Below, piece by piece: positions 12,226 to 23,443 of a stretch of 64,000 nt of DNA. Origin of the DNA: Cladorrhinum sp. PSN259 (Eukaryota; Ascomycota; Sordariomycetes; Sordariales; Podosporaceae); the NCBI GenBank assembly GCA_033725935.1, contig MU867112.1:1-64000 (forward strand). The letters run 5' to 3'. The notes below the pieces were generated by a model that worked only from the letters and a program-made list of their open reading frames with translations, ran no database searches and was not told the DNA's origin. The position numbers and the translations under genes are program-made. How positions within the stretch are numbered: position 1 is the first letter of the stretch; each line of letters begins with the position of its first letter.

Positions 12226-12672
12226 GGAGGATTGTCAAAGTAAAGGTGGAGGGGGAGGAACAATGAACGGAGAGAGATGAGGCCGGGGAAGATGGGGGAA
12301 AGCCGAAGACGTTCGCGGAGGAGGAAGGCGAGGAGGAATAATGTTAGGTCTGTCTATCAGCGGTGAGAACAGTCTTGTTCTTGAAAGTGATCGGGGCTTG
12401 AGTTTGGCTATGAGGTACAAGAATACGCATGCTCAGCAATGGGCTGTTTGTGTGGGCTTGGAACAAAACGCGAGTAAAAGGAACTAAGGTTATGTGAGAA
12501 GTTTGTGTTGCTGCGATATGGCATAGCACAGCAGCATCGTCCAGTGAGTGTGTATTTGAGTATCGGGGCATGGCATGGCATGAGCATATGGTCCTTGTGT
12601 TGGTACTATTCTTATACCCCCCTATGAAAGTCCATCAATGATTAGCTTTGCTTTGCTTAGAAAATCCCTGTT
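12226..12672. other. Short intergenic region
   Basis: The 3' flank of the GCP4 gene, beginning purine-rich, and the decayed 5' end of the following MFS pseudogene. I see no separate feature. A missing first exon of the MFS gene would have lain here, but no ATG with a convincing transmembrane segment and splice donor remains. Confidence 0.5.
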
Positions 12673-14263
12673 TTGTGTTTTCTTGTTATTGCAGTTCATG
12701 TTGTGCTCTCATCTGGGTGCATAGTTAGGTTGGCTAGATGGTGTCTATTTGCCTGCAAACAAGCAGAGAGTGAGGGGTTACTCTCGATCGAGTGTGTGAC
12801 CTTCCCCATTTCCAAATCCTTATCCATGTCTCAGGGTCAAATATCTTGGATCACAGCCAGCGCTGCTCTTGCAGCTGGTGCCTTCCAGCTTGGCTTGGGG
12901 CAAGCAGCCGACCTCCTTGGAAGGAAAGCCATGTTCTTGGTAGGGATGGGTAGCTTCTCTGCCTTTGCTCTCTTGGTCTCATTCGCACAAAACCCTTACT
13001 GGATGAACATCGTCTGTGGGTTGATAGGAGTGAGCTCGGCAATGGCTGTGCCGCCTGCCATTGGTATCATGGGTGCCGCGTATGGAAGGTCGAGTAGGAG
13101 AAAGAACCTCGCGTTCTCGGCTTTTGCGACTGGGAATCCCTTGGGTTTTGTTTTTGGCACGGTGTTGAGTGGGATGGTTACTCAGGCGGCCGGAGGGAAT
13201 TGGAGGTGGGCTTACAGAATGATCGCTATCATCTGGGCTCTGTTTACTGTTACGTGGTGGTGGAACGTACCAAAGGTAGAGACGTATCCGGAGGGCATGC
13301 TGTTCAGCGAGAGGGGCAGGAGGTTTGCGAAAAGATTTGATCTGATTGGGACGGTATTAACTGTCCTCGGAACGGGAATATTGAGCGATGGGATTACACT
13401 TGGGCCAACTGATCGGTCCGGAAATGCACATGTCGTTGCGATGCTGATTCTCGGGGTGGTGTTGCTGGTTGGGTTTGCTTTCTGGGAAACAGTTTGTCGT
13501 CATTCACTCATGCCGCCACAAATCTGGAGGGACAGGAACTTTACGCTGATTTTACTGACCTGTGTATCTAGCATGATGGCTTTCAGTGACGCCAACTTCT
13601 GACTCGCTTTCTTCATGTAGAAGTTGCAGAGACTGTCGCCCGTGATGGCGGCGGTTCATCTCATTCCTCAGGCGGCTGGAGGGTTGATCTGTAACTTCTT
13701 AGCCGGGTCAATACTTCATCGTATCAAATACACGCCAATGCTGGCAATAGGAGCGTTAGCATACACTGGGGCATACTTGCTCTTGTCACTGATGAAGCCG
13801 GATAGTGAGTATTGGGCGTTCATCTTCCCAGCTCTGCTGCTGGGTGTGGTTGGGGCTGACTTTCAGTTCAATGTTGCCAATGTAAGATACAGCCCTTTAC
13901 CGTTTGCAAGTAGGTATTAACTCCGACTCAGATGTACGTGATGCAGTCTCTTCCGTCCGATAAGCAAGCACTTGCTGGGGGCATGTTCCAAACCATTATG
14001 AAGCTCGGCACTACCATTTCGTTGGGGATAATGACCGCTGTTTTTGAGTCGGCATCCGGAACACCAGGGGCCATGGCAGATCCTATGACTCATACACGAG
14101 GGTATTCCGAGTATCCGTCGGGTTGAGTGCAGGGAGCTTCTTGTTTTTGCCCTTTGTAGGACTGGGCACTCAGGGTCACGCTCCAATTCCTGCTGTGTCC
14201 GGGCATGCTGAGGAAGTGGGGCGTGAAAAGAGAGTAAAAGATGTCAGTGATGGGAAAGTTTGA
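12673..14263 (+). pseudogene. MFS drug/toxin efflux transporter, inactivated (DHA14-like)
   Basis: A remnant of a 12-14-helix major facilitator efflux pump. From about 12805 the frame reads SKSLSMSQGQISWITASAAL, then LGQAADLLGRKAMFLVGMGS (the loop 2-3 GxxaDxxGRK motif), more helices, and RFDLIGTVLTVLGTGIL. It is broken in at least three ways. A TGA (13600-13602) stands where family members have Trp and a TAG (13618-13620) where they have Gln; the protein resumes directly after them (KLQRLSPVMAAVHLIPQAAG). A normal 50-nt intron follows (13882-13931; GTAAGA to GACTCAG), then YVMQSLPSDKQALAGGMFQT. Finally the frame must shift near 14086-14100 to read the last helix (GSFLFLPFVGLGTQGH), ending at TGA 14261-14263. 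The first helix and start codon are also not recognisable. Both stops are explained by C-to-T changes at CpA on one strand or the other, as RIP makes. Treating 13586-13620 as an intron is unlikely at 35 nt. The decay looks recent, because nearly all helices survive. Confidence 0.85.
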
Positions 14264-15030
14264 AGGAAGGGACGAATAGATCCTGTCAGATTATTTTGAT
14301 GAATTTAACCAGTCTCATGTTGCTCAACGGTCCACAATACGGATCAAAGCTTAATTCCAACGCCCACTGACCAGCCACTTGCACATCAATGGTCGTTTGA
14401 ACCTCCGGGAACCTGCATTTTTCAGATCAACCTCTAAGCACGAAGGCATCAATACCCCCATACCCCCAAACTCAATTGTTGACGATACTGAATTTAGATT
14501 GGTCAGGCCGAGATTTTGTTGGGTAACTTCCCAGTTCTCGGCCATCATGTTGTCGGCCGAGTTGCTCCGAGGGAAGGAACGACCGATGTGAGGAAGGCTT
14601 CATGCGCCCGAGCAGGTCCGGAAGCCTCCGTTGCCCGGGGGCAAGGAGGTTAGGGCACATTTCAGTGGATTTATCAAGTGGTGAATACAGTGAAGTCAAG
14701 CAGGGAAATGAACCTTGATGAGATGATGGAAACTGGGGTAAGGTGCGGTGGTCCGGTGACTTACATGCACCAAAGGAGGTGGGAAACGCTGCCTCGAGAC
14801 GAGGAGGACGACGACGACGACGACTTTTTAATCACTGCAGAGATATAAGAACCCACTTGCTGTTCCGATACAGAGCAAAAATAGTGTATCCATGAACACG
14901 CAAACGCAGACCAGAGCTATCACCTTTTATCTTTCCTTCACTTTTGCAGCAGTAGTTAGGCGGCAGGAAACCATCAAAAGTAATTATTGTTTGTCGATAC
15001 TTTCACGCATCATTTCTTCGACACAGCCAG
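14264..15030. other. Intergenic region with (GAC)n run
   Basis: The 3' flank of the MFS pseudogene and the presumed promoter of the GMC oxidoreductase. It contains a GAC triplet run at about 14806-14823 and an AGATATAAGAACC sequence at 14840-14852 that could act as a TATA-like element about 190 nt before the GMC start codon. I see no gene. Confidence 0.5.
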
Positions 15031-17157
15031 ATGGATTTCACAGCATTTTTCTACGCATTATTCTTGTGCGCTTTGTTTCAAGCTGCGCATTGCCTCCACA
15101 TCCCACCCGATGATATTGCCAGGCTACTGCTTCCCACTTACGACTACATTATCGTTGGCGGAGGCGTTGCGGGGCTGGTTGTTGCCAACAAACTCAGCAG
15201 ACATCCAGATGGTTTGTGTATCTGCTCATCTACAATTGGAATTTGCTGACAATCAGCAGTGACGGTCCTCGTCCTCGAGGCAGGAGGTCTGGATTCTTCT
15301 CCCGATATCATCACCGTTCCTAGTCTGATTGGTCATGGCATCATACCCTCCTACAACTGGAATTTTTCCACCGCTCCACAAGAATTTCTTGACAACAACA
15401 CCCGTTATTATGACCAAGGCCACGTTGTGGGTGGTGGGAGTATTCTCAACGGCCTCCTCATGACGAGAGGCGCAAAGGTCGACTACGATGCATGGGAAAC
15501 GCTTGGAAACTCCGGTTGGAACTGGCGCCAAATGCTGCGCTACTTCAAGAAGGTATGAATAACTAATTCCCAAAGACATATAGGCACGTGCTGACAACAA
15601 CAGAGCGAGAGGTTCTCTCCGCCATTATGTTCTGAACAGACCGAAGCCCTTCATATCAACCCTCACCCAGCTTACCATGGAACAAAGGGACATCTGGAGG
15701 TTGGATATCCAAACTTCTTTTACAACCAGTCTATCAACTTTCTCCAAGGCCTCTCCGAGGTCGGGGTGCCGATTCTCTCTGACCCAAACGTTGGTGTCTC
15801 TGCTGGCGCCTCGATCGCTCCAGCAAGCCTGAATGCCAAAAATCAGTCCAGGGAGGACAGCAGGAGGGCATACCTGGATCACATCATGGATCGCCCTAAT
15901 CTGCACCTCGCATCTCAGCAAACTGTCACCCGGATCCTGATGGGTGCCGCAGTGATGGCTCAAAATTCTTATTCCAACCCTCTGAAGAGCGCATACGGAG
16001 TCGAGTTTATAACATCTGCCGGGTCTCCCCGGCCGAAGGTTGTCTGCAACAAGGAGGTCATTCTTTCAGCCGGCGCTATTGTTTCTCCAGCCTTGTTGCA
16101 AGTATCTGGCATTGGCCCTGCTTCCATGTTGGAGGAAATGAACGTTCCCCTGCAGGTTGACCTCCCGGGTGTCGGTGCAAACTTCCAAGACCATAGCATG
16201 GTTCACGCATTCTACAACTACACCGCGCCAGGCCTTTTCTCAACAAGAAACATCACAGGGGCTGTTCTGGAGGAAGTCCGGGAACAATACTTTGCCAACC
16301 GGACAGGTCCATGGACGCATCCTTTGATCTCGACCATTGCCTTTCCTCATCTCAGCCATCTCACGAACCAGTGGCCCAATCTCCTGTCCAATGCATCGGC
16401 TTCACCAAAGTCTTACCTTCCTCCACAAGTAGCGCAGTATCCCAGTATCGTAAAAGGCTACGTCGCCCAGCTTGAACAACTGGAGTATCTTCTCTCCCAT
16501 ACGTCGGTTGGCGCAATCGAAATAATGGCCGACAGCGTCGGCACACTCACCGTTGCCGTTCAACACCCTCTAAGCAGAGGTTTCGTCCGTGCCTTATCTT
16601 CGGACCTCTTCGCAAACGGTTCCGTGGCCCAAAACATCCACATGGACCCGCGGTACTGCTCCCACCCGTTGGACTGCGACCTCATCCTCCAAGGTCTGCA
16701 GCTAAACTCTCGAATCATAGCCACGGAAGCTATGCAGCAGCTCCAGCCTCGTCCAGACTTTCCATGGAGTTCCACCGACGAGAATACGCTGAGGGAAGCC
16801 ATTCGTTCGCAGATTGTGACGGAATATCATCCCGCGGGAACAACAAGCATGATGCCACTCGACATGGGAGGCGTAGTCAACTCGCGACTAATGGTGTACG
16901 GGACGACCAATCTTCGAGTCATTGACGCGGGAGTTATCCCATTGCTTCCCTCAGCGCATATCCAGGCGGCTGTCTATGCCATTGCGGAGAGGGCAGCGGA
17001 TATTATTATCAAAGACGAACGCTTGCAGCAGGACGAGGAGCCTTCTCCGTTCACTCCTCGCCCTACCGCTGGCGCGGGGACTAGTGCTCCTCTTGGACCC
17101 GGTATCGTAACTACGGAAGGCTTCGAGAGTGACCGCCACCATGAAGAAGAAGATTAA
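15031..17157 (+). CDS. Secreted GMC-family FAD oxidoreductase (three exons)
   Basis: Model: 15031-15211, 15257-15552, 15604-17157, giving 676 residues. It starts with a signal peptide (FFYALFLCALFQAAHC), so it should be secreted. The ADP-binding motif DYIIVGGGVAGLVVANKLS (Gly43, Gly45, Gly48) binds FAD. Then come VLVLEAGG, the first GMC signature around HVVGGGSILNGLLMTRG, and the second signature SAGAIVSPALLQVSGIG at about residues 314-330. The C-terminal catalytic pair is visible: His568 in EYHPAGTTSM and His611 in SAHIQAAVYAIAERAAD. This makes it an aryl-alcohol oxidase/choline dehydrogenase-like member that oxidises an alcohol and passes electrons to oxygen or another acceptor; the substrate cannot be inferred. 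Intron 1 has a CAGCAG acceptor, so a one-residue alternative (exon from 15260) is possible. Intron 2 is 15553-15603 (GTATGA to AACAG). A Pro/Ser/Gly-rich tail of about 45 residues follows the domain. Its neighbour upstream is a dead transporter; I see no cluster. Confidence 0.93.
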
Positions 17158-17664
17158 TTTGCTCTGTTATATATTTTGGTATTCTCAGACATGGCTTTGA
17201 TCTAAAGAATTTTAGATCATAATATTGCAAAGCAGGGAGGGAAAAAAAAGAGAGAAAACATGTCAGAAGAAAAGTATTTTTGCTGTATATGTGCTTCAGA
17301 TAGTTAATGTCTGTAGCATATAACTGAGTGTATAATGAATCGGTTATTTATCATTACCACAAGCAAGGACATCATAACATATCTCTGACTCAAGATTTGT
17401 TCCAAATTTGAAGCCATCATCAGGAACTATATCGACTTCCTGCCCGCAATCAGATAACACTTGGATTGGGCAAATATGGCCAGTCCTAATGGGTTTGGAT
17501 ATCTCTTCTTTCTTTGTACACAAGTGAATTGCTGTTGATCTAAACCATCGGATAGTTAGGTAGCTCTGAGGATTGACCTGGAATAGAGCGAAGCTGGCCA
17601 TCTTCATGTTCAAACCGACAACAAAAGAATGGATTTGGTCACGTTAGAGCGGAGAGCCTCTTTG

Positions 17665-17760
17665 AGGGCTCAGTGATTCGGGGGCTCAATGATTCAGGGG
17701 CTCAATTATTCAGGGACTCAATTATTCAGGGACTCAATTATTCAGGGGCTCAATACATCA
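17665..17760. repeat. 16-bp minisatellite, six units
   Basis: Six head-to-tail copies of a 16-base unit of the form GGGRCTCAATTATTCA at 17665, 17681, 17697, 17713, 17729 and 17745. Copies 4 and 5 are identical; copies 2 to 5 differ from each other at only two or three positions and the outer two copies have drifted further. It has no coding context. Confidence 0.95.
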
Positions 17761-19467
17761 CTGTCAAAGAGTGTCTACCCCATATCTTGCATAGTTTTAT
17801 GTTTACCCAAAGCAGTAAGAAAACAACTGCCCAGTTAGGAGGGGTGTCTTCCTATCGAGGATACGTAAAATTACAAACCGATCCTGTCAGTAACTGTGCA
17901 GAGTACCTCCCTTTACCCTCACTGCATGTTACAGTTACTTGACACGTTCTAGATCACTGCCATGCCATGCCATGGTCGCTCCCAAACGAAACAACTTCTT
18001 GGCTCAACATCAACACAGATATCAGACGCATCTTATAACACACGCTGATGCAATCTGCGCGCACACAGACATTCCTACAGCACACGGCAAGGGAGAGGGA
18101 AAAGAGCGGGACGGGACGGGTTCATCAGAGAGCAGCATGAGAGATGACTGAATGGCCACGGCTCGGTCACTGCATTCCGTCTTCCCCGCTCTCGTCAGTT
18201 TCCCAGTCATCTTTTTCATCAATCTACCGATCTCTTAAAGTTTGTGACAGGTCGCATAGACAGTGGTTGTAGTGGCTGCGGGGACTTTCAATACTCCGAG
18301 TCTGTTTGAAGGTCTTCTGCCGAGAAGAAACCTAACCGATGAGGATTACCCATTGATTCTGATAATGAGATCATGGATAAAAAGGCTCTCTCTCTCTTCC
18401 TGAGCTCTAGACCTTATGTTGGCGAATTCGAACCAAATTCAACTGACTCTCGGACCCGAGCTCCTCTCAACTTCCTTGTCCAGCTAAGCGAGGTCAAAGG
18501 TGTATCTAGAGCAAGGCGTGATGGTGTGGGTGGTGGTGGTGTGGGTGGTGTCGTATGAACGGCTCTTAGTTCCCGTCGCCGGCCGCGAACCAAGCGAAGT
18601 AGTAGGGCGCAAACCTCCACCCTACAATGGGCGGAAAAGCCTCCGCGGGTTTCTTGGCAAGGACACAGACGCACACCACTTCTCGAGAGAAGCACAAGCA
18701 GGAGTTGAACTGCGTCAGCAATCTCGAGAGCCCTTTCGCCGGCCGGCACTCATATGAACTGCACACACACACTCCCAAGCATGGAAAGGGAAAAAAAGAT
18801 ATTTGTCACAGTGGGTTAAAGATCATATGAACTCTAGACACTGAGCATAAGAGATGGTGTGTATGCACTCTAAACATGCACAAACGACGAGGCTCATTTA
18901 TCGCTGCATGTTTTTTGCCTTGTCTTTATGCATGAGCAGCTTGAAGAGAAAAATGAAATTTAATATACCATATCATAGTCCAAAACCGGGCAAAAGGACT
19001 TTCTAGAAATAAACACAGTGAACCCCTAAATCCGGGATTTTGTGCAACTTTCATCAACGAGATCATCATGTAAAAAAGGGTTCTACTTACTACTCTGCCA
19101 TCAAAGGGCCGCATATGTTGTAACTCGTCCGTCCTTACAGTAACATCTGCGGATCCCTAGTAAATCCTCCCATACCACCACACAAAAGAAATGTAAAGGA
19201 TAACGGGAAGTACTACCCGACTACACCAACTCGGACCGAGATTCCACCTCCGGCAAGCCAAACCAACCAACCAACAAACACCCAGTTCTTTTTCTTTCCC
19301 TCCTCCTCCTCCTCATTGTTTCCCATCATCTATCTATCTAGGAACCTTTTTTTCCTCTTCTCCCTTTTCCCTTTCCTCCCTTCTTCTTTCCATCCCCTCC
19401 TCTGCAATGCAATGCATACATATCACTACTAATCAATCAAATCAAATCACATCACATCACATCATAT

Positions 19468-19470
<3 letters not shown>

Positions 19471-19516
<46 letters not shown>

Positions 19517-19708
19517 AAAAAAAAAAAAAAAAAAAAAACCCACAAAAATTAATGTGGCCGGTAAAAATGTTTCCGAATTAAATTTTTTTTTTAACCTTTT
19601 AGTTATACCCCGGAATTTGGCTGTTGACACANNNNNNNNNNGTCAATCAACATAATAAAAAACACAACAAAAAAAACAAAAAAAAACACAAAAAAAAAAA
19701 AAAAAAAA

Positions 19709-19751
<43 letters not shown>
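19471..19751. other. Homopolymer T/A blocks with a 10-N assembly gap
   Basis: Long T-then-A blocks stand on both sides of a gap of ten Ns at 19632-19641. Before the gap is a T run then A runs (about 19471-19538); after it are A, T and A runs (about 19690-19751). Exactly ten Ns suggests a scaffold join of unknown or nominal size. Base calls around it are probably unreliable, so no frame here should be trusted. Confidence 0.9.
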
Positions 19752-19755
<4 letters not shown>

Positions 19756-20225
19756 GAAAAGAATACTCTTACCTACATACCGTGCTCTCTACACTATAAT
19801 GACAAGAAATCAATATTCTCCAGCATGTAAAAAAAAAACTTCCACCAAATTATTTCATAACGTAAAAACAAAACTTTGTGAAAAGCATAAAACACCATAA
19901 AAAATGCTTATACAGACAAAACCATCAAAAAAAAAAAAAGAAAAAAGAAAAAAGAAAAAAGAAAGAAAAAAATAAAATAAAAAGCCACAACGCGACGGCC
20001 CAGTCCCGCCGGCCGCCGGCCGCTGTTCCCTTTCCCCGCCAATCCTTCCCTGCCACCCATCCCTTCCCCTTCTTTCCCTTCCCCTTTCCTTCCTATCCAA
20101 CCAATACCAATGATCTATCTGAGCCGGGGCAAAAAACCACACACCTCTCCCTCCCTCCCCTCATCAATCGAATACGTATGGGAAACATACGTAACTCTCT
20201 ACACACGTAAAGGAGCCGCTCACCG

Positions 20226-20244
20226 GTGTGTGTGTGTGTGTGTG
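20226..20244. repeat. (TG)n microsatellite
   Basis: About nine TG units in non-coding DNA upstream of the tRNA-His gene region. Confidence 0.9.
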
Positions 20245-20404
20245 GGTCCCATCCTAACCTGCCTCCGCCTTGCGTTTACCGTTATATGTCATTATGCAAG
20301 TCAGTCCCAAAGGGGTACACATCACACACATTGTACAGCTTTCCAGGCCGCTTCTCTCTCTCGCGTACGCCAACCTGCATTACTTTCACTATACAACTTA
20401 CTTA

Positions 20405-20425
20405 CTCTCTCTCTCTCTCTCTCTC
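20405..20425. repeat. (CT)n microsatellite
   Basis: About ten CT units inside a longer pyrimidine-rich stretch; a CATAG pentamer repeat follows near 20483-20500. Confidence 0.9.
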
Positions 20426-20734
20426 CCTTTCCTCTTTCTTTTTTTTTTGCCTCCCTCCTTCCTCCCCTCCGTTAACCTATCATAGCATAGCATAGCATAC
20501 CCCTCTTCTTCGTCCTCCTCCTTTTCCTCCTCCTACTCCAAAGTAAACAACAAAAATATGCAGTCAGTACCCCGCTTGCTTTTTTTCTTTTCCTTGGATG
20601 ACAAGAAGTTCTATTATTCTCCTCTTTGAAAGGATCAAAAGTACGAGGTGGAGGAATGGCTTTTCGATGAATACAATAAAAAATAAAAAATAAAAAATAA
20701 AAAAAAATAAAATAGTAGGTGAAATATGCAAGAC

Positions 20735-20843
20735 TGGGCGACCCCGGAATCGAACCGGGGTTTCTTCGGTCGTCATGTATCGAATTGTTTCATTTCAACT
20801 TCGAAACCACAACGAAGCGTCCTGACCACTAGACTAGTCACCC
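20735..20843 (-). tRNA. tRNA-His (GTG) with 37-nt intron
   Basis: Read on the minus strand, the gene begins GGGTGACTAGTCTAGTGG and ends with the T arm CCGGTTCGATTCCGG and GTCGCCCA. The acceptor stem pairs 7/7 with one G-U. The anticodon stem CTTCG/CGAAG closes a loop TTGTGG-C carrying GTG. A 37-nt intron sits after the base 3' of the anticodon (between positions 37 and 38), the canonical site for nuclear tRNA introns. The extra 5' G(-1) of mature tRNA-His is not needed in the gene. An A/T-rich run (T runs on the minus strand, around 20701-20707) lies about 28 nt past the 3' end and can serve as Pol III terminator. Confidence 0.96.
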
Positions 20844-23379
20844 TTGGACAGATGAATGGATGATGATGATGAAGCCACATGAGTGTATAAAAACAACTGA
20901 GTACCACCAAAAAAATGAACTCGTATATCAACCGGCATTGGGGCCATCTAGGTGCTCAAAATCTTGGTACCGGTATTGTGCTTGGAGAGCAATTTATTTT
21001 CTCCATAACAAGAACGAATAGAACTCTAACTCTGGACCGTTGATTGAGCCGCAAATGATGTGAACACAGAAAGAAGCGACGACAGCAGAGCAACTTACGC
21101 GCACACCGGTCGGTGGCAAATGCCGCTTATTTTATGTGTATGCGTCGGTACTTGTAAGCAAAGTTGCCTCAACGGCGCGCGCATCCAGGATGGGTAAGTT
21201 GCATATGCCACTATACCTATGGCTGCAGACTTCATGTAGATGACTGATCAAGAAAGCAGATACAGAAATTATCACCGCAGTCTTCAAGTTTGTTTCTGAT
21301 GCGACCGACATAAGAAAACAAAAGAATAAATCTAGCCTGAAAGCCTTCTTAACATGTCGCAGAGACTGCAGAAATATCCACAGCTGAGACATACGGCATT
21401 GAAGAAACAGAAATCGAAACTCTTGACAGGTCGCGCAATCTGCTAACGCACTGACGTCACACAATGTAAACAAAGCCTGAAAAGGGGGCCGTCCGTTGAC
21501 AAGGGACAGCATAGATTGGGGAAAAGGTTTAAGGGTCTCTCGGACGGTAATTTACCGAATCAGCGACTGCGACCAGCCCGCTTCGCGTCCCGGCTCTCCG
21601 GTTACTAATATTTAACCGTGAGCCTAGCTTCGCCAGAGCTGATGGCCCAGGCCCTCTTGGAGGGAAACTCTCCCCTGGCGGATGTTGACCCTCCATTTAT
21701 TGCTCCCAGCCGGGAGTGGTCCAGAGAGGAAAGATTTCCTCAGGTTTGACGAGGAGAGTACCTAATCCATCATCACACACCGGTCGGATATGTGTGCAGA
21801 TAAGAATCAGCCTACTCTCGTCACCCCTGGATTTGTGGGTGTGGAGATGGGTGAGGGTACTCTGTCTAGAAGTTGCTGATGTGGTTGCGCTTTGGTACCG
21901 GTGGGAGCACAGCATCAGTCCAAGAGCTGTTGGGAACGCAGAACGGCTGAAGGCTGTTCTTGGTGTGAAGGCCCGCGCGTCGGGCCACATGCTGATGCTA
22001 TCAACACTTTGACAAAGACGTTGATCGTCAACCCGTGATGATAACGATTAGGCCGATGCAACCCCGGCGACAATTACTTCGTCTGTAAAGTGCCAAGGAC
22101 GGGTGACAACCGGTAACTAATAGCTGCCATGCACTATAGGCTGAACCGCACCCATCCTCGGGATCGTAGCGCGGCTCTGGGTTGCAGAAGCGTCCGCCTG
22201 GTGAAGAGTGATTCCCGGTGCAAGGTAATCAATCCAATTAATATCAAACCATCAAGAGGTGTGATAAGGCAGGTCCCCCACACTCAGCCCCGTGGAGAAC
22301 GCCGGGTAGGCAATTTATCGGAACGTGGCAGACTGATAGGATGAAAGACGGTTGCGTCGCCCGTTAAGGGGAGCGTACCGGCATATCGACAGGACTGGAT
22401 TATGGTATCATATGAGGCGAGCATGCTGAATTGATCGGATATGCACAAATTGGGTGCTGGGTAAGCAGAGTAAATGAAGTCGTAAATGAAAATAGTTCGA
22501 CTGCCAACAGCCAAAGCCGTGTGTGCCTGAGTCGCTGCCTTCTGAAGAGGTGGCTGAATAATCTACCCAACACGCGATAATTAGAGTACATTCACACCAC
22601 GCTCTTCTTGTCAGCCATGGGAATGGCCTTCTCTAGGTGGGGGAGATAGAGAATGGTAGGTACGCGAGTGTAAGCGAGCGACCGGCCTGGACGCGCATGC
22701 TCAGGCACAAGACATTTGACAGCACTCACTGTTCAAGACGATACCGCGGTTGCTTCACCGATGGGAACCCCAAGGCGGGATGCAGCTGCGATTCCCCGCG
22801 CTATCACCGCCTATCCCGCACAACGAAACCATTGGGAGTTGTTTCAAACCAAGATAACAGGCGCCGCCACGCCCCATGACAGGTTGACGGCGGTTGAGGA
22901 ACATGACGACCGAGTCAAGAAGGGTCTGGGCGCCATTGAGCCGGGGCACGTCGTCTCGGGCAAATGCAACGCCGGGGAAGCAGGAAGACTGGGGCATCGG
23001 ATGAACCAGATCAGCGGGCCAGGAGAGGACAGGAGAGGATAACGAGTCCACTTTGGCCGGCAAATTGCGCGAGTCGGAGGGTTCAATTTTGATCAACTGG
23101 GGCGAATATGGTTAAACTTGGGGAATCCGTTAAATGATATCTCTGGGTCTGTTGGCTTGCGCTCACCTCGACAATGTTTGCCCACACAATCTCTCTGTCG
23201 TCGCCTCACCGACGCAGCTTGGCCGTTGATGGAGATTTTCTCTTTTCAGCGACACGCATGCTCGAACCGTCCAGCGCACGCTGCTGGGACACTTGGCAGC
23301 CGGAGAATGCAGCCATAAAAGAAGCGGTGGAAGAGATGTCAAATGTCCTGCATGATGAACCAGGAAAGTGGTGTTTTTG

Positions 23380-23443
23380 GTTCCAACGATTGCAGCAGCA
23401 GTTGATTAAATGTGGCTGCACAAGCCACATTTGGTTGGAACGA
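23380..23443. repeat. Perfect inverted repeat (hairpin) with outer matching arms
   Basis: Positions 23408-23417 (AAATGTGGCT) and 23423-23432 (AGCCACATTT) are exact inverted copies around a 5-nt loop. An outer pair GTTCCAAC / GTTGGAAC flanks them, so the whole could fold as a 60-nt two-step hairpin. No coding or transposon context is evident. Confidence 0.8.

Larger units (their letters stand above)
17158..20734. other. Intergenic region with minisatellite and low-quality homopolymers
   Basis: This 3.6 kb holds the 3' flank of the GMC gene, the 16-bp minisatellite, the homopolymer stretch with an assembly gap, and two dinucleotide runs described separately. The strings in 18.4-18.8 kb that open on both strands are G/T-rich repeats rather than genes. 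I see no gene. Confidence 0.6.

Noticed and set aside
13586..13620. Intron explanation for the two stops in the MFS gene (GTGACG to ATGTAG)
   Set aside because: At 35 nt it is shorter than fungal introns, it lacks a branch site, and removing it would delete a conserved helix segment.
19407..19655. Frame across the polyA stretch and N gap
   Set aside because: It consists of Lys and Phe runs from homopolymers and includes unknown bases.
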